From contig CAJZBQ010000015.1 of the NCBI GenBank assembly GCA_914767885.1, positions 434,001 through 498,000 on the forward strand: DNA of 64,000 bases, in the 5' to 3' direction. Position numbers and translations under genes: made by a program. Positions 22,051 through 32,464 of the stretch are shown one piece after another (the first letter of the stretch is position 1; the number at the start of each line of letters is the position of its first letter). This DNA is from Blepharisma stoltei (taxonomy: Eukaryota; Ciliophora; Heterotrichea; Heterotrichida; Blepharismidae). The notes under the pieces were generated by a model. The model worked only from the letters and a program-made list of their open reading frames with translations. It did no database searches and was not told the DNA's origin.

Positions 22051-22552
22051 TTTAATGCCATCATGGCATGCCTAGTAGCGACAGAAAGAACTCAAAATTT
22101 TTGCCAGAAATTTAAAAAACTGGCAGAAAGACCACGAGGTCGCAGGTGGCTTAATTCCGGGGTGGGTGCGGTCTGGGCTAACTGGCCTTCCCTCAACCCA
22201 CAGACAAGAAAAACCGACGGCGCAGTACCAATCGGAGACTTCTGGAGGAGCATTATGTTGCCTGCAAATGGCAGAGGTAGTTCCAGAAGGAGGCATCAGA
22301 CGGTTTCCTCATACCCTGAGCACTACCAGGGGTTAAGAAAGTCCTTTGCTGAAGTTTTTTGGTCCAAGCAAGTTCGGGTGAGTCTCCCCAAAAGATGTCG
22401 ACGTCATCATTTTTGGTGACGACATCAGAAAAGGGCGTTAGGTGGCTTTAGTGCTTAGCGCCACATGAGCGTGAAGCTGAAGCCCGATTGGATCAGGGGC
22501 TGAAATAATCCCTGCTTTAACCCTCTTTAATCGTAATCAATCAATCAATCAA
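22051..22552 (+). mobile_element. Retroposon R2 (502 bp) with (AATC)n tail
   Basis: Perfect 14-bp target duplication TCTCAAATTTCCAA at 22037-22050 and 22553-22566. Ends in AATC repeats (about 22534-22552). Shares GGCAGAGGTAGTTCCAGAAG and CACTACCAGGGGTTAAGA with R3 in inverted orientation. Inserted in the LINE fragment. Confidence 0.85.
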
Positions 22553-22849
22553 TCTCAAATTTCCAACTACACAAGATATCTCACTCAGAGTCATCTGAGA
22601 GAAATCTTTCATTAACAGTTCTTCTAAATACTTGACAATCTTAACTCTACTTTCTCCATAAGCATTGCATGATTCAATTACATGAATTTCATCTTCAACT
22701 TCAGCACCACAATATCGGCATTCTGGTGATTCAGCCAGATGCCTGATGAATTTACACCCATTTGTGAAATTGGAACCAGCCCTAAGCTCCAAAAATTGTA
22801 CCAGTAGCTCAGCACATTTCATTTGCTCCAATTAGATACATGGGCAGAC

Positions 22850-23290
22850 CGGGCCTCAGTTCTCTCCCCCCAACAGAGTTCTATATATTTAGTGGTTTTT
22901 CAATTAAAGCCACCTAAAGCCCTTTTCCTTCTGGGCCACCAAAAAATTGTGACGTCGTCAGTTTAACGAGGAGACTCACCGAGCCTGTTTGGACCAAAAA
23001 TTGCAGCATAGGACTCTCTTAACCCCTGGTAGTGCTTAGGGTATGAGGGAAGAGTCCAATACCTCCTTCTGGAACTACCTCTGCCATTTAAGGCAGCATA
23101 ATGCTCCTCTAAGGGCCCTGATTGGTGTTGCGCCGTCGGCCCTCTTGTAGGTGGGTCGGATGAGGCCCAGTAAGCCCAAGTCTGCACCAGAACCCGGAAT
23201 CACTGCCACCTGCGACCCCGTGATCCCTCGCGACCATTTTTTATTAGATCTCGAATTCTGGGGTTTTGACTTTTGCATACCATGATGGCA
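22850..23290 (-). mobile_element. Retroposon R3, inverted relative of R2
   Basis: Minus-strand copy sharing long blocks with R2 (GGCAGAGGTAGTTCCAGAAG, CACTACCAGGGGTTAAGA, GTGAGTCTCC). Start near AATAAAAAATGGTCGCGAG (about 23255). No clear tail or long target duplication, so it is older or truncated. Confidence 0.65.
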
Positions 23291-23605
23291 GAAATTTCAC
23301 CAAAATGATGATTTCAGAGGTTTCTGGGAAGACTCACCCAACTATACCTGTCTCTCGATTTGCAACACCAAATCCTTAACCTCTATCAGTGTTCAGGGTA
23401 TAGGAGAAGTACCTAATCCCTCTTCCTTGTGCAGTACTACCTGTTCTTACTGGATGTATATTTCTCCCCATAAGTGCGAGCTCACTTTGCAAACCGGTCT
23501 GTCGTCTGCGATTTAAGGAAAAAGTCTGTTGCTAGTACCGACAATTAAAAACCCACCCCGGACTTTCTAAAAGTATGGGTCCACTTACCTGGTGCCAAAA
23601 TAATC
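23291..23605 (-). mobile_element. Retroposon R4, diverged R2/R3 relative
   Basis: On the minus strand, ATACCCTGAACACTGATAGA and a GTGAGTCTTCCC box correspond weakly to R2/R3 blocks. Ends are not clear. The following 300 bp (to 23929) is AT-rich with nothing recognised. Confidence 0.4.
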
Positions 23606-23929
23606 TTATCAGTAATTAACCGCTAGCCATTTTTTAAAATATATCTTAAAATGAAGATTATAAAAATTAAGTAGGCGAAAGGAGTTTTGAGAGTTTTTTT
23701 ATTGAGCTAGCATCACTATTTTAAAAAATATTCTGACTGTATCTATTTTGAGTTCAAATTTTAAAGAGGGTGCTTTCCCTATTAATGCTGAGGAACATAT
23801 CAAAATAAATAAAAATAGCAGTTTCCTGCTATCTTGATCCTAAAAGTTTTTATTACTGACTAGGATACAAATATTGTTACAATTACATCCTATAATTAAT
23901 TGTTTTTACATAAAAGAGATTTAAATACT

Positions 23930-24235
23930 TACCCCCCATCTGTGAGCGATGGACAAATTTTATATATAAATTTTTTTGTAAAATGTGATTTTTTGAAATT
24001 AAAAATCCCAATTTGCGAAAATTGGAAAGCAAATATATATTTAAGCTGTAAAAAATTATGTTTTAAAATGCAATTTTTCCAAAATAAAAACAGAATTAGT
24101 TTGAGATTTTATTATACTAAAAATCACTTATGTCAAAAAAAATTATATCAAATAAGCTCGCTCACGAAAGGTGGATTTTAGGCTAAAAAATAGGGATTTT
24201 TTCCAATGATGATTTTGTCAGCTCACGGAAAGGAG
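23930..24235 (+). mobile_element. Family B MITE (306 bp), intergenic
   Basis: TTA flanks at 23929-23931 and 24236-24238. Left end CATCTGTGAGCGATGGACAA, right end CTCACGGAAAGGAG, internal CTCGCTCACGAAAGGTGG. Conserved centre ATTTGCGAAAATTGGAAAGC. Confidence 0.8.
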
Positions 24236-24699
24236 TTATGATTTATTCAAAAAATTATTTATTATTATTTAAGACTATTTTTGATAAATCCACCTTTATT
24301 AGTAATGATGATTAAGTAACATCGTCAAATCATCGAAGTAATTAGGTTTATAAAACTCCAAGCAATTAGGAGGCTGATAATTAAAACTTTAAAAATGTTT
24401 ATGCGATTATGATTTTTTAGCATGCCAATCTGTGACTAGAAAGGATATATTAAAAATTAGATCTATAATAGATTATAGCTCTATGGATAATTCCCGATAA
24501 TGCGGTACTAAATATATAAATTAAGATTAATTGAAGATCAAGTCAATATTAATTATTAACTTCAATAATTTTTTGCATTAATTAAATATCCCAACAAACG
24601 TGTAATTGAATGAAATATTATTCTTTTATTGCACTGATATAAAGCAACAGTTATTCTTTAATTAATAATCTATTGTTTGGTATCTGCTCTTGGAACTAG
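24236..24699. other. Germline repeat island spacer, nothing recognised
   Basis: AT-rich, no ORF, no element ends. Confidence 0.45.
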
Positions 24700-24932
24700 T
24701 AAAAAAAATTTTTCAAAATTTAAAAAAAAATTATTTTTGTAAAAATTAGTTTAATCTGTAAAATTTATGTTTTAAAATGCCTATAGAATTAGCTAGAGAT
24801 TTCATTATACTAATTATCACGTATATATAACAACATTTTTTTCATTCTATTAAAAAAATTTTGTTCTCTCATGGAGGATGGGTTTTTGGTCAAAAAATAG
24901 AGATTTTTCCAATAGTTTTAGAAGGGGGGGAG
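24700..24932 (+). mobile_element. Family B MITE, left end truncated (about 233 bp)
   Basis: Right part is typical (TCTCATGGAGGATGGGTTTT, GGTCAAAAAATAGAGATTTT, GGGGGGAG then TAA at 24933). The left stem-loop is missing; the element starts at a TA followed by AAAAAAATTTTTC. Confidence 0.7.
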
Positions 24933-25273
24933 TAAGCAACTTTTTTTAATTAAAAAATAAATTTAAATTAATATGGACTAAAATTATATTTTATAAGGTA
25001 TTATTGATTTGATAATTTTATCTAAAAATTTCCTTATAAAAAAAATTAAATTAATTCTTTAGAAATACCAAAATAGAATAAAAATCTTATAGATAATCAG
25101 ATTAGACTTTCTAACCTTATAATCTTAAATAAAAATAAAATTATTATTTTTGTTTTATAATCAATTTTATTTTTTGATTATTTTAAACAAATGAATAAAT
25201 TAGATAAATGATTTAATCGCGAATAATTTTTATTATCATAAAATTTATTATATAGTGAGTAAAATTTTTTAAA
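24933..25273. other. AT-rich spacer
   Basis: More than 80% A+T by eye, no ORF or repeat ends; downstream of the WD40 gene. Confidence 0.5.
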
Positions 25274-28200
25274 TTATCCAAAATTTTTTATTGTGCTTAA
25301 ATTTTCTCTACTTAAAACTGCTCCTTCAAAATCGCAGTCTTTTATAAAAAGTTCATTTTTCAATACACATCACTCCCTGCATAAATTTAAATTTTTCCTT
25401 TTTCTACTTTTACTCTTTAAGGCAATATTTTGAAAATTTCATACTTTACCTCCAGATTCTCCAATTGAAATAACTTTTATTAAATAAGGATGCCATAATG
25501 CCAAAGCTATTTTCTCTTTCTGCCTTGGACATTTAAAAATCAATTTTTGCAAGCTTGAATCATAGACAAGGAATGATCAGCTTTTATTTTTAAGAATTGA
25601 AATATAAAGTCCGCAAGGAGAAAACTTGATCAATGCTTCAGAGCTCGTTAAAAAAATAGAGTTTTCTAGGAAGACATTTTCTTCTTTGAAACTTCATACT
25701 GCTATATTGTTTTTTAATGATGATGCTAGTAAATTTTTTGTCGGTGAGAATTCAAGTAATTTAATGTTATTGCATTCCAAATTAAGAGTTTTTAATATTC
25801 TCAATGTTTCTAAAGAAATAATATCAATTTGCCCATTGTCTTTTGAGTAAGCGAATCGGTTTTTATCAATGAAAAACGAACTGATGATGCAGCTGCTGTC
25901 TAAAGATGGATTTATGATGCACTTCGTTTTAAAATTGCTTACTTTGATTATTTGAAACTCCTGATTATGGCCTAATGAAAAATAATTTCCACATGAAGAG
26001 AAAGCAAAAAACTTGAAATTCTCATTTCAATATTTTATATTTGTATTTTCTTCATAATCTCATAAAAAGAATCCATTTTGACTCTTTGCTCAAAGAATGT
26101 GACCAGAGAACAGTAATATTTCCTTAATTTCGTGTAAAGAAGCTGGCAATATTTTTACAGCATAATAGCTTGCTGTTTCTCATCTCATTACTTTTCCTGT
26201 ATCGTATACTATTGCAATATATTTTCCACATGTCGAGTAGCATGCTGAAAGAGCATTTAAATTGATATGGTCTTCAAGCCGCTCAGTGTGTTTTAAAATA
26301 TCATGGAAAAAAAATTTGGTGTGTTTTTGAGTCACTGAATATTGATTATATATTACGTGACCTTTAAACCCAAAAAATCCAGTGCTTTTTTGATTCAAAA
26401 TGTTTAGAATTATAGCTTCACGATGTGTATGACAAATAATATGATTTGAAGATTTCAAAAATTCGCATTTCATGAGATAAATAAATGAAGGGATTTGATA
26501 TATAGATTCAAAAGTTTCTGCATTTCATAGCATGCAAGAGTTTGAAAGGCTAATCAATAATAATTTTTCAACAGTTTTAGAAAATTCTAGAGATTCAATA
26601 TGATCATTTTTTATTTCTATGTCGTAGGAAAGGCCATCACTCAGGACATCAATTGATATAATTGAATTTTTTGGGTAGAAATTACAACTATAAGAAACTA
26701 AATATCTGCTATTTCATGAAAAAACGTGGCCATCTATATGCTCTTTCGTTTTTATGAATGATTTTGATGTTAAGTCTCATAGCTCAACAGTTTCGCCTCT
26801 GTGCAATAGGGAAAATTTGCTGCATGGGGATCATAGAATAATTTTCTGATCGATTCCAGCTGATTTTAAGAAGAGATCCCTTGTTTTTTCTTTTAGGCTA
26901 AAAATTCAAATATCATTTTCTGAGCTGTATGCTATATAGCTCATGCACCTTAATAGATCTCTATATCCCAGCAGAATACTGACCAGAAAAAATATGTACA
27001 GGGCACCTGCCTTATACAGTATAAGTCTGATTAGGTACCTTAAAACCATAAACGGAGATTTGTCAATTTCGTTTTTACTTTCAAAAAAGCTGACAAGTAC
27101 AGATTAAATTTGAAAATTAAAATGGATTGCCATAATGATCTAAAATATTTCAGGGGCTATATATTTCTCATCTTTTGAAAATGTGAATTCATTTGAATCT
27201 AAAATTTCTATTATTTCGCTTGTATTTAGATTTTGTATTATTAGCCCATCTTTTGAGGTAGTATAACCAAAATAATTATAGAAGTTTCCTATGTTTGGCG
27301 CTGTAAGGCCGATAAATTCTGATCGGAATTTATCGGTAGGTTGCACCAAATCAATGCCTTGGTCGGACCAAAAAAGCGATTTGGTCCGACGAACTTGGAA
27401 AGCTCCTGGGAAAATGTCTGCGCTTTTAGCGCTATATAGAGGAAACCTCTATATCAAAAGGTGAAAATATAGCTCAGCCACCAAAAGATAAATTAATAAT
27501 TCTTTGCTGCTTTTCTACATGCCAAATTTCTAAACGCCTCTGGTCACAATATCTAGATCTGCACATTAAGAAATTTTTGCTGGGGGAAAACATCCAAGGT
27601 TCAAGAAGAGTCTTAACCATGAATTTTAAGCCAAACTCACAATTTTTTAAATTGCAGTTTTTAAAGTTACTGTGCTCTATAACTGAAAAATCAAAATCCA
27701 CTCCAGTTAAATTGCTTCCCTCAAAGTTTGTATTGTATAAATAAGATCTTGATAAATTTGCTCCTGGAATTTTTATCCCATGAAGGTCTTTATTATGAAA
27801 GTTATGGCCTGATAGATTTAGAATAGATATGGCATTTGAAGCAGCTATTTCAATGTCGTCTAATTTTCGAGATAGAAGGGCAATTTGATATAGCATTTCC
27901 TTGTCTTCATTTGTTAATATTTGCTTTAAATTTGAACAAAAAGTATCATTTTGTAAAAGTTTCACTTTGTTTAGAAAGCTCATTTTTAGCAAGTCATAAT
28001 CTTGAATCCATAGAGAGAGTTTTGTCCTGAAAAAATTAGCTACATCTAGGTCTAGCTTAGCTTGACTTACAATTGACGAGTTTTTATTCTTGTAAAAGTT
28101 TAAGATTAATTTTTTGCTTGCGCATGATTGATTTTGGCTAAATAAGCATATGCCATTTTGATTGCGTTCGATGAGTTGGTTTGCAAATTCTATTGTGCTA

Positions 28201-28340
28201 TTTAGTTTAACAAGGATTTGGATTGAAAAATCGATTGAATTTATATGATTTATAAGGTCTTCGTATTTTTCTTTGATCAAAGCTGTATGATTTGGAAAAA
28301 ATGAAGAATTGGCCGTATAGTCATTTTTCTTAATGCTCAT
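25274..28340 (-). CDS. Pentapeptide-repeat/WD40 protein (906 aa)
   Basis: ATG at 28340, TAA at 25274-25276; 907 codons after removing IESs 26931-27155 and 27331-27451. The N-terminal 165 residues are helical. About residues 180-240 are pentapeptide repeats (LSGHNFHNKDLHGIKIPG, ANLSRSYLYNTNFEGSNLTG). The rest is WD40-like: blades ending in IWHVEKQQR, IWIFSLKEK, ELWDLTSK, LWDYEE, VWSFKEE, with most of the Trps encoded by TGA. The joins give FSPFD-KFRSEF and DEKYIA-YSSENDIW, both normal WD40 strands. The combination suggests a scaffold or NTPase-like signalling protein, but no nucleotide-binding motif is present. Function unknown. Confidence 0.8.
26931..27155. mobile_element. Unique IES bounded by 8-bp GCTATATA repeat (225 bp)
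   Basis: GCTATATA at 26931-26938 and again at 27156-27163. Removal at the repeat rebuilds a WD40 blade. Several TAs lie inside the repeat, and all give the same joined sequence. No TIR. Confidence 0.75.
27331..27451. mobile_element. Short hairpin-rich IES (121 bp)
   Basis: TATC at 27331-27334 and 27452-27455. Inside are three small palindromes (GTCGGACCAAA paired with TTGGTCCGAC; GCGCTTTTAGCGC; TATAGAGGAAACCTCTATA). Removal joins FSPFD to KFRSEF. Confidence 0.7.
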
Positions 28341-29216
28341 TTATTTCTATTATAGTAGCTATAATTAATTCAACATACTTTAAATTACGTGAGTATTTTA
28401 AAGCTATTGAAAACAAATTTCTCTAATCTCCCTATTTCTTTTATTAATTTTGATACTTTGATAGATTTATGCTATTAGAACATAAACACTTAGTTTAAAA
28501 CTGCATAATTAAAAATTAAATGGTCCCTGGTATGCTCTAGCAAAATAAAGAAATTTATTTAATTAACTAATTGAGCCTTAAAAGTTAAAAATTTCAAAAA
28601 TAATATTATTTTTGATAATATTTAATAAACCTTTTTTTGAGTTTAGCACAAAGCTAAAATAGTGAGAAAGGTAATTAATAATCTAGTCATGCCACTTATT
28701 AGAAAATTGAAAACACCTTGTCTTTTAAACTTTAAAATATACACAATTATAGAGTCTGAAACACCCCTTTTATGAAGAATGCTTACCAAAAGGTGTGTTG
28801 CCTGGCTATAAAAAATTTATATTTGTTACTCTAGAACACATAGAAACAAGCAAAAATATTAAAAATATAATTTTATAGAGAAAAAGTATATATTTAATAA
28901 TAAAATCTCTAAAGAAGTAAAATTTTTTGCAATTAGCATAGCATTTATAATAAAACTTAATAATTAGGAATTTCTTACTTCAAAATTAAATAACTTTTCA
29001 TAATTATTTTCTATTCAAGTTTTTAAAGTAAATGGAATTTAAACTATAAAAATCTACTGTTCAGACGAACTAACATGACAAATTAATAGATTAAATATAA
29101 TCGAAAAAATCATAAAATTTTTAAGTTGTTCATAGCCATTGATAGTTTATTAAACTGATAGATTCATTAGATCAAATTACAATTTATGGCGAATTTTCTA
29201 TTTTTATTTTATATGG
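28341..29216. other. Intergenic, nothing recognised
   Basis: 876 bp, AT-rich, no MITE ends or ORF. Lies between two minus-strand genes. Confidence 0.5.
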
Positions 29217-29801
29217 TTACTGGCTTTCTTGGATTGAATTTTGCAGTGGGCTAGGATAGTTATGTTCTGACTGTAAGCAATTTGTAATTTGGTGAGGTTG
29301 GACAGGTGGGTTATTCATTTCTACTTGATTTGATTCCAATACTACAGAGGAAGAATTAGGTTGAGGATAGATTAAACCAGGAGGATACTTTTCTGGTTGC
29401 GTATAAACTGAACCTGGAGGATAGTTTCCTGGCTGAGTATAAACCAAGCCTGGAGGATAGTTCCCTGACTGGGGAAATTGTGGGTTCATAGGATAACCTG
29501 GAACATAATTTACTGCCCCAATCTGCACAACTACATTTGGATCTAAAATACCTTGCTGAAAATCTTGTTGGGGAGTAATTTGAGGTATAGCTGATAAATT
29601 TGTTTGCCTTTTTATTTTTCTTGCGCGATATCATCTTCACACTCCAACTATGATGCCTACGATTGTGCAAACTCCCACAATAACACCAAAAATGAGTCAG
29701 TCCCTTGTTGATCATTTGGTACTATCTGAGTGATGACTTCTGACCCTTGCGTTTGCCAAAGTAATTAAAAACGAAACTTGAAAAATTAACCTGAAACTCA
29801 T
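29217..29801 (-). CDS. Membrane protein with Pro/Tyr-rich tail, paralogue of the 17700 gene
   Basis: 194 residues, ATG at 29801 (MSFRLIFQVSFLITLANARV, a likely signal peptide). The membrane segment LIFGVIVGVCTIVGIIVGVW is followed by a basic patch and the tail QITPQQDFQQG, then three tandem 9-10-residue repeats of the type YTQPGNYPPG. Four TGA codons (Trp), two of them in WRW after the helix, break the frame under the standard code. The shared order (signal, Ser/His linker, one helix, Q-P-Y-G tail) ties it to 17700-18395, but sequence identity is low outside the tail. Confidence 0.65.
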
Positions 29802-30506
29802 TTTTATAACCTTAATAAAAAAAGATGAATTGGGCTCAAAATACTTAAAAAATTTTTATTATTAATTATATATTTTAATCTATTTCTTTTAATTGAAATA
29901 TAGGAAGATCTATTTAAATTAATAAATATTTATTTATAAGAGGCTGAATTTTGACGATATACTTTATACTTTTATTTTATAATAAAATTGGTCTTTCACA
30001 ATTTTTATTTGCTGCTATTAAGGCTCTTCTAATAAGCTCAAGTAACTTTTATACCCAGATATATTTTAAACTTTGTACCTTAGCACCAAGTAAAAGTTTA
30101 GAGTTTGAGGATGAAATATATATATTATAACTTACTTCATCTCATCTAATTAAACTGAGAGAAAAACTATTTTAATTGTAATATTGCTAATCTTGAAGGA
30201 ACTAGATTAGCATTGCTTTTCTGTGATTTTTATTCGATTCTTTAATAAAAATAACTGAATGCAAAAAGATATTTATTAAAAATAAAAATTGAGCAAATAA
30301 AAAGCCATTCTGTTTTTAACTGGTGCTCGATAAAAATAATTTATAAATTAGTTTATAATATTTTAATTATCAAAAACGATCTAACAAACAACTAATAGTA
30401 TATATATTTGATTATTTCTATGGTAATATCTTATTATTAGTTATCTTTCTTCATTTATCTCATATCCACATTATTCAGTAATGCCATTATAAACCAAAAA
30501 TTCAAA
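29802..30506. promoter_or_regulatory. Divergent intergenic region (705 bp)
   Basis: AT-rich, between divergent genes; no repeats or ORFs recognised. Confidence 0.35.
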
Positions 30507-32410
30507 ATGGGATGCTGTGACTCTAGAGAAGAGCAGTCAAAAATAGATAGCAGAAAGAAATCAATGCTACGGGAGCCGCAGTTTATCAAGAGAAGAACAA
30601 GAAAGCATAAAACACTGTCTGGAGACCAACTTACAAATAGACCCTTGAATGGAAGATATATAGACACCCAATGCTCTACTCTAGATATAGACCCAATTGC
30701 CATAAGGGCAGCTACTCCATCAGTAAATAAACACATCAGCTATGAGCCCAATCGAGCACAAACTCCATCTCTTCATATAAGAAGAAATAACAGAAGACGG
30801 ACAACAGTTGCCAGTCGTGGCTCTTTTGTGATTAGCGTCCCACAAGCAATCCGTGTTAATTATGAAACTGTGAAAACTCTTTTTCATGGCGAATTAGGCG
30901 AAATCATTTTGGCAAAAGACAAAAGGACAGGCTTACTAAGAGTCACTAAAGAAATCAAGAAGAAGTTTCTAAAAGACACTTCAGTGAGCCAATTCCTAAA
31001 AGAAGTCGAAAGCCTCAAAGAGCTTGTAAAATCCATTTAGGATCACCCAAATACAATAAAGATGTATGAAATCATTGACTCAGAAGATAGCTACTACTTT
31101 GTGCTAGAGTATCTTATGGGTGGGAATCTTGCAAGCAAGTTCTCATTTGGGTACATTACTGAACAAGAAGCAGGTTATTATATAAGAAGTATTGTAGAAG
31201 CTGTAATTTATTGCCACAACTCTGGAATTATTCATAAGAATATAAGACCAGAGAATATCCTTTTTGAATCAAAAACAGATGATGAAGTATTGAAGCTGAC
31301 TGGATTTGAGTTCGACTGGAAGATCCCCAGAGGCTATTTGAAAGGGGAGCTCGTAAAGAATATTTAGGTAGAATATTTGGCTCCTGAAATCATAAATGGA
31401 TCTGGAGCAACTAGGGCAAGCGATATATGAAGCATTGGGGTACTTCTATATCGAATGATATTCGGAAAAGTGCCATTCTCTGGAGTAGATTCAGATGACG
31501 TATATAAGAGTATGGAATATGGCTTGATTCTTAACCAAGATATCTTAACGCTATATTCAGAACACATACGAGATTTGTTGAAAAAAATACTTATTTTTGA
31601 TCCAAATAAAAGAATTTCTGCAATCGAAATTCTTACTACTCTTTAGTAATGAGGAAACCATTAAAAATAATGGCTATTTTTACTAGTAAAACAATTTTTT
31701 AATATATAAAAACTTTATTTAAATAATTATTTACATTTAACGATGATTGAGGGCTAATTCTATTAAATTTATTTAACGAAAAAAAAAATTACTTGCTAAA
31801 CATGGAGGGAGTTAATCATCCTTGAATTAAGGAGTTTGGATATCAAAAAGAGTCCTCATTTAAATATAACTATCAGCAAATAGCAAGAATCCCTCAGTTT
31901 TATGTGAGAATTATATAGAATCGTAATGAAATCGAAAAAGCTGTCTTAATTTTCACAAATTCTCAAATCCCTAATGCTAATGAAGAAAGAGACTATATCA
32001 AACTCTTTAAAAGGCTTAACAAAGACCACAGCGGCTTTATACACAAAAACGATCTTATGGATTTTATAAGACGCACTAAACCTAAGCACTATAAAGAAAT
32101 TGACTATGATCTTCAACAAATGGATCTTCTAGATGAAACTCAAATTAAATTCTCAGAGCTGGAAACTGCAATGACAGACTGAAATTTACAGGTACACAAG
32201 GATAGGGTAACTACTGCTCTAAAAATTTGCCTAAAAAATGACAAAAACTACTTGAGCTTATATAACGTGATCCAAAGAATGCCAAGCGTGGATTCAGAAA
32301 AATGGGCAAGATTGTTCAAAAACGTCGACAAAAATGGAGACGGCAAATTGTCAATTGAAGAATTCATTAGCTGTTTAGCAAGAGTGAAGAGCACTCATAG
32401 GAAAAATTAA
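30507..32410 (+). CDS. CDPK-like protein with degenerate kinase active site (predicted pseudokinase)
   Basis: 559 aa after removing three 15-nt introns (31026-31040, 31353-31367, 31904-31918) and the IES 31634-31812. N-terminus MGCCDSREE fits myristoylation plus palmitoylation. Kinase domain about 120-390: KTLFHGELGEI in place of the Gly loop, Lys kept in RVTKEIKK, LDHPNTIKMYEI, APEI, SDIWSIGVLLYRM, and EILNHPWI recovered only across the IES. The catalytic loop reads HKNIRPEN instead of HRDLKPEN and the metal loop GFEFDW instead of DFG, so both catalytic Asps are missing. Two C-terminal EF hands are clear (LNKDHSGFIHKNDLMDF; VDKNGDGKLSIEEF). Architecture is that of calcium-dependent protein kinases; activity is doubtful. 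Confidence 0.85.
31634..31812 (+). mobile_element. Family B-related IES (179 bp)
   Basis: TTA at 31633-31635 and 31812-31814. Contains ACCATTAAAAATAATGGCTA, related to the family B ACCATTAGAAAAATCG segment, and a right end CATGGAGGGAG. Removal joins EIL to NHPWIK, the standard kinase subdomain XI motif. Confidence 0.8.
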
Positions 32411-32464
32411 TTAGTTTAATAAGAATTTATTTACTTTTAAAGATATGAGAATGAGGAGCTCTGC

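Larger units (their letters stand above)
21240..22840 (-). mobile_element. LINE fragment: C-terminal zinc-knuckle end of a reverse transcriptase ORF
   Basis: Minus-strand ORF 22831-22556 encodes a stretch with CRYCGAEVEDEIHVIESCNA, the C-x2-C-x8-H-x4-C motif typical of the C-terminus of non-LTR retrotransposon ORF2. Its continuation (VVGNLR then RLWSWNIGK) is interrupted by two younger retroposons at 22051-22552 and 21380-22008, each with its own target duplication; after them the frame soon stops. The reverse transcriptase and nuclease domains are absent, so it is a dead 3' end. Confidence 0.7.

Noticed and set aside
21332-22419. Several GC-rich ORFs of 60-118 codons
   Set aside because: They lie inside retroposons R1 and R2 and are not conserved as frames between homologous copies (R1/R5, R2/R3).
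26970-27120. Hydrophobic minus-strand frame (FFESKNEIDKSPFMVL, LYIFFLVSILLGYRDL)
   Set aside because: It lies wholly inside the IES 26931-27155 between two WD40 blades and has no start; most likely chance in AT-rich DNA.
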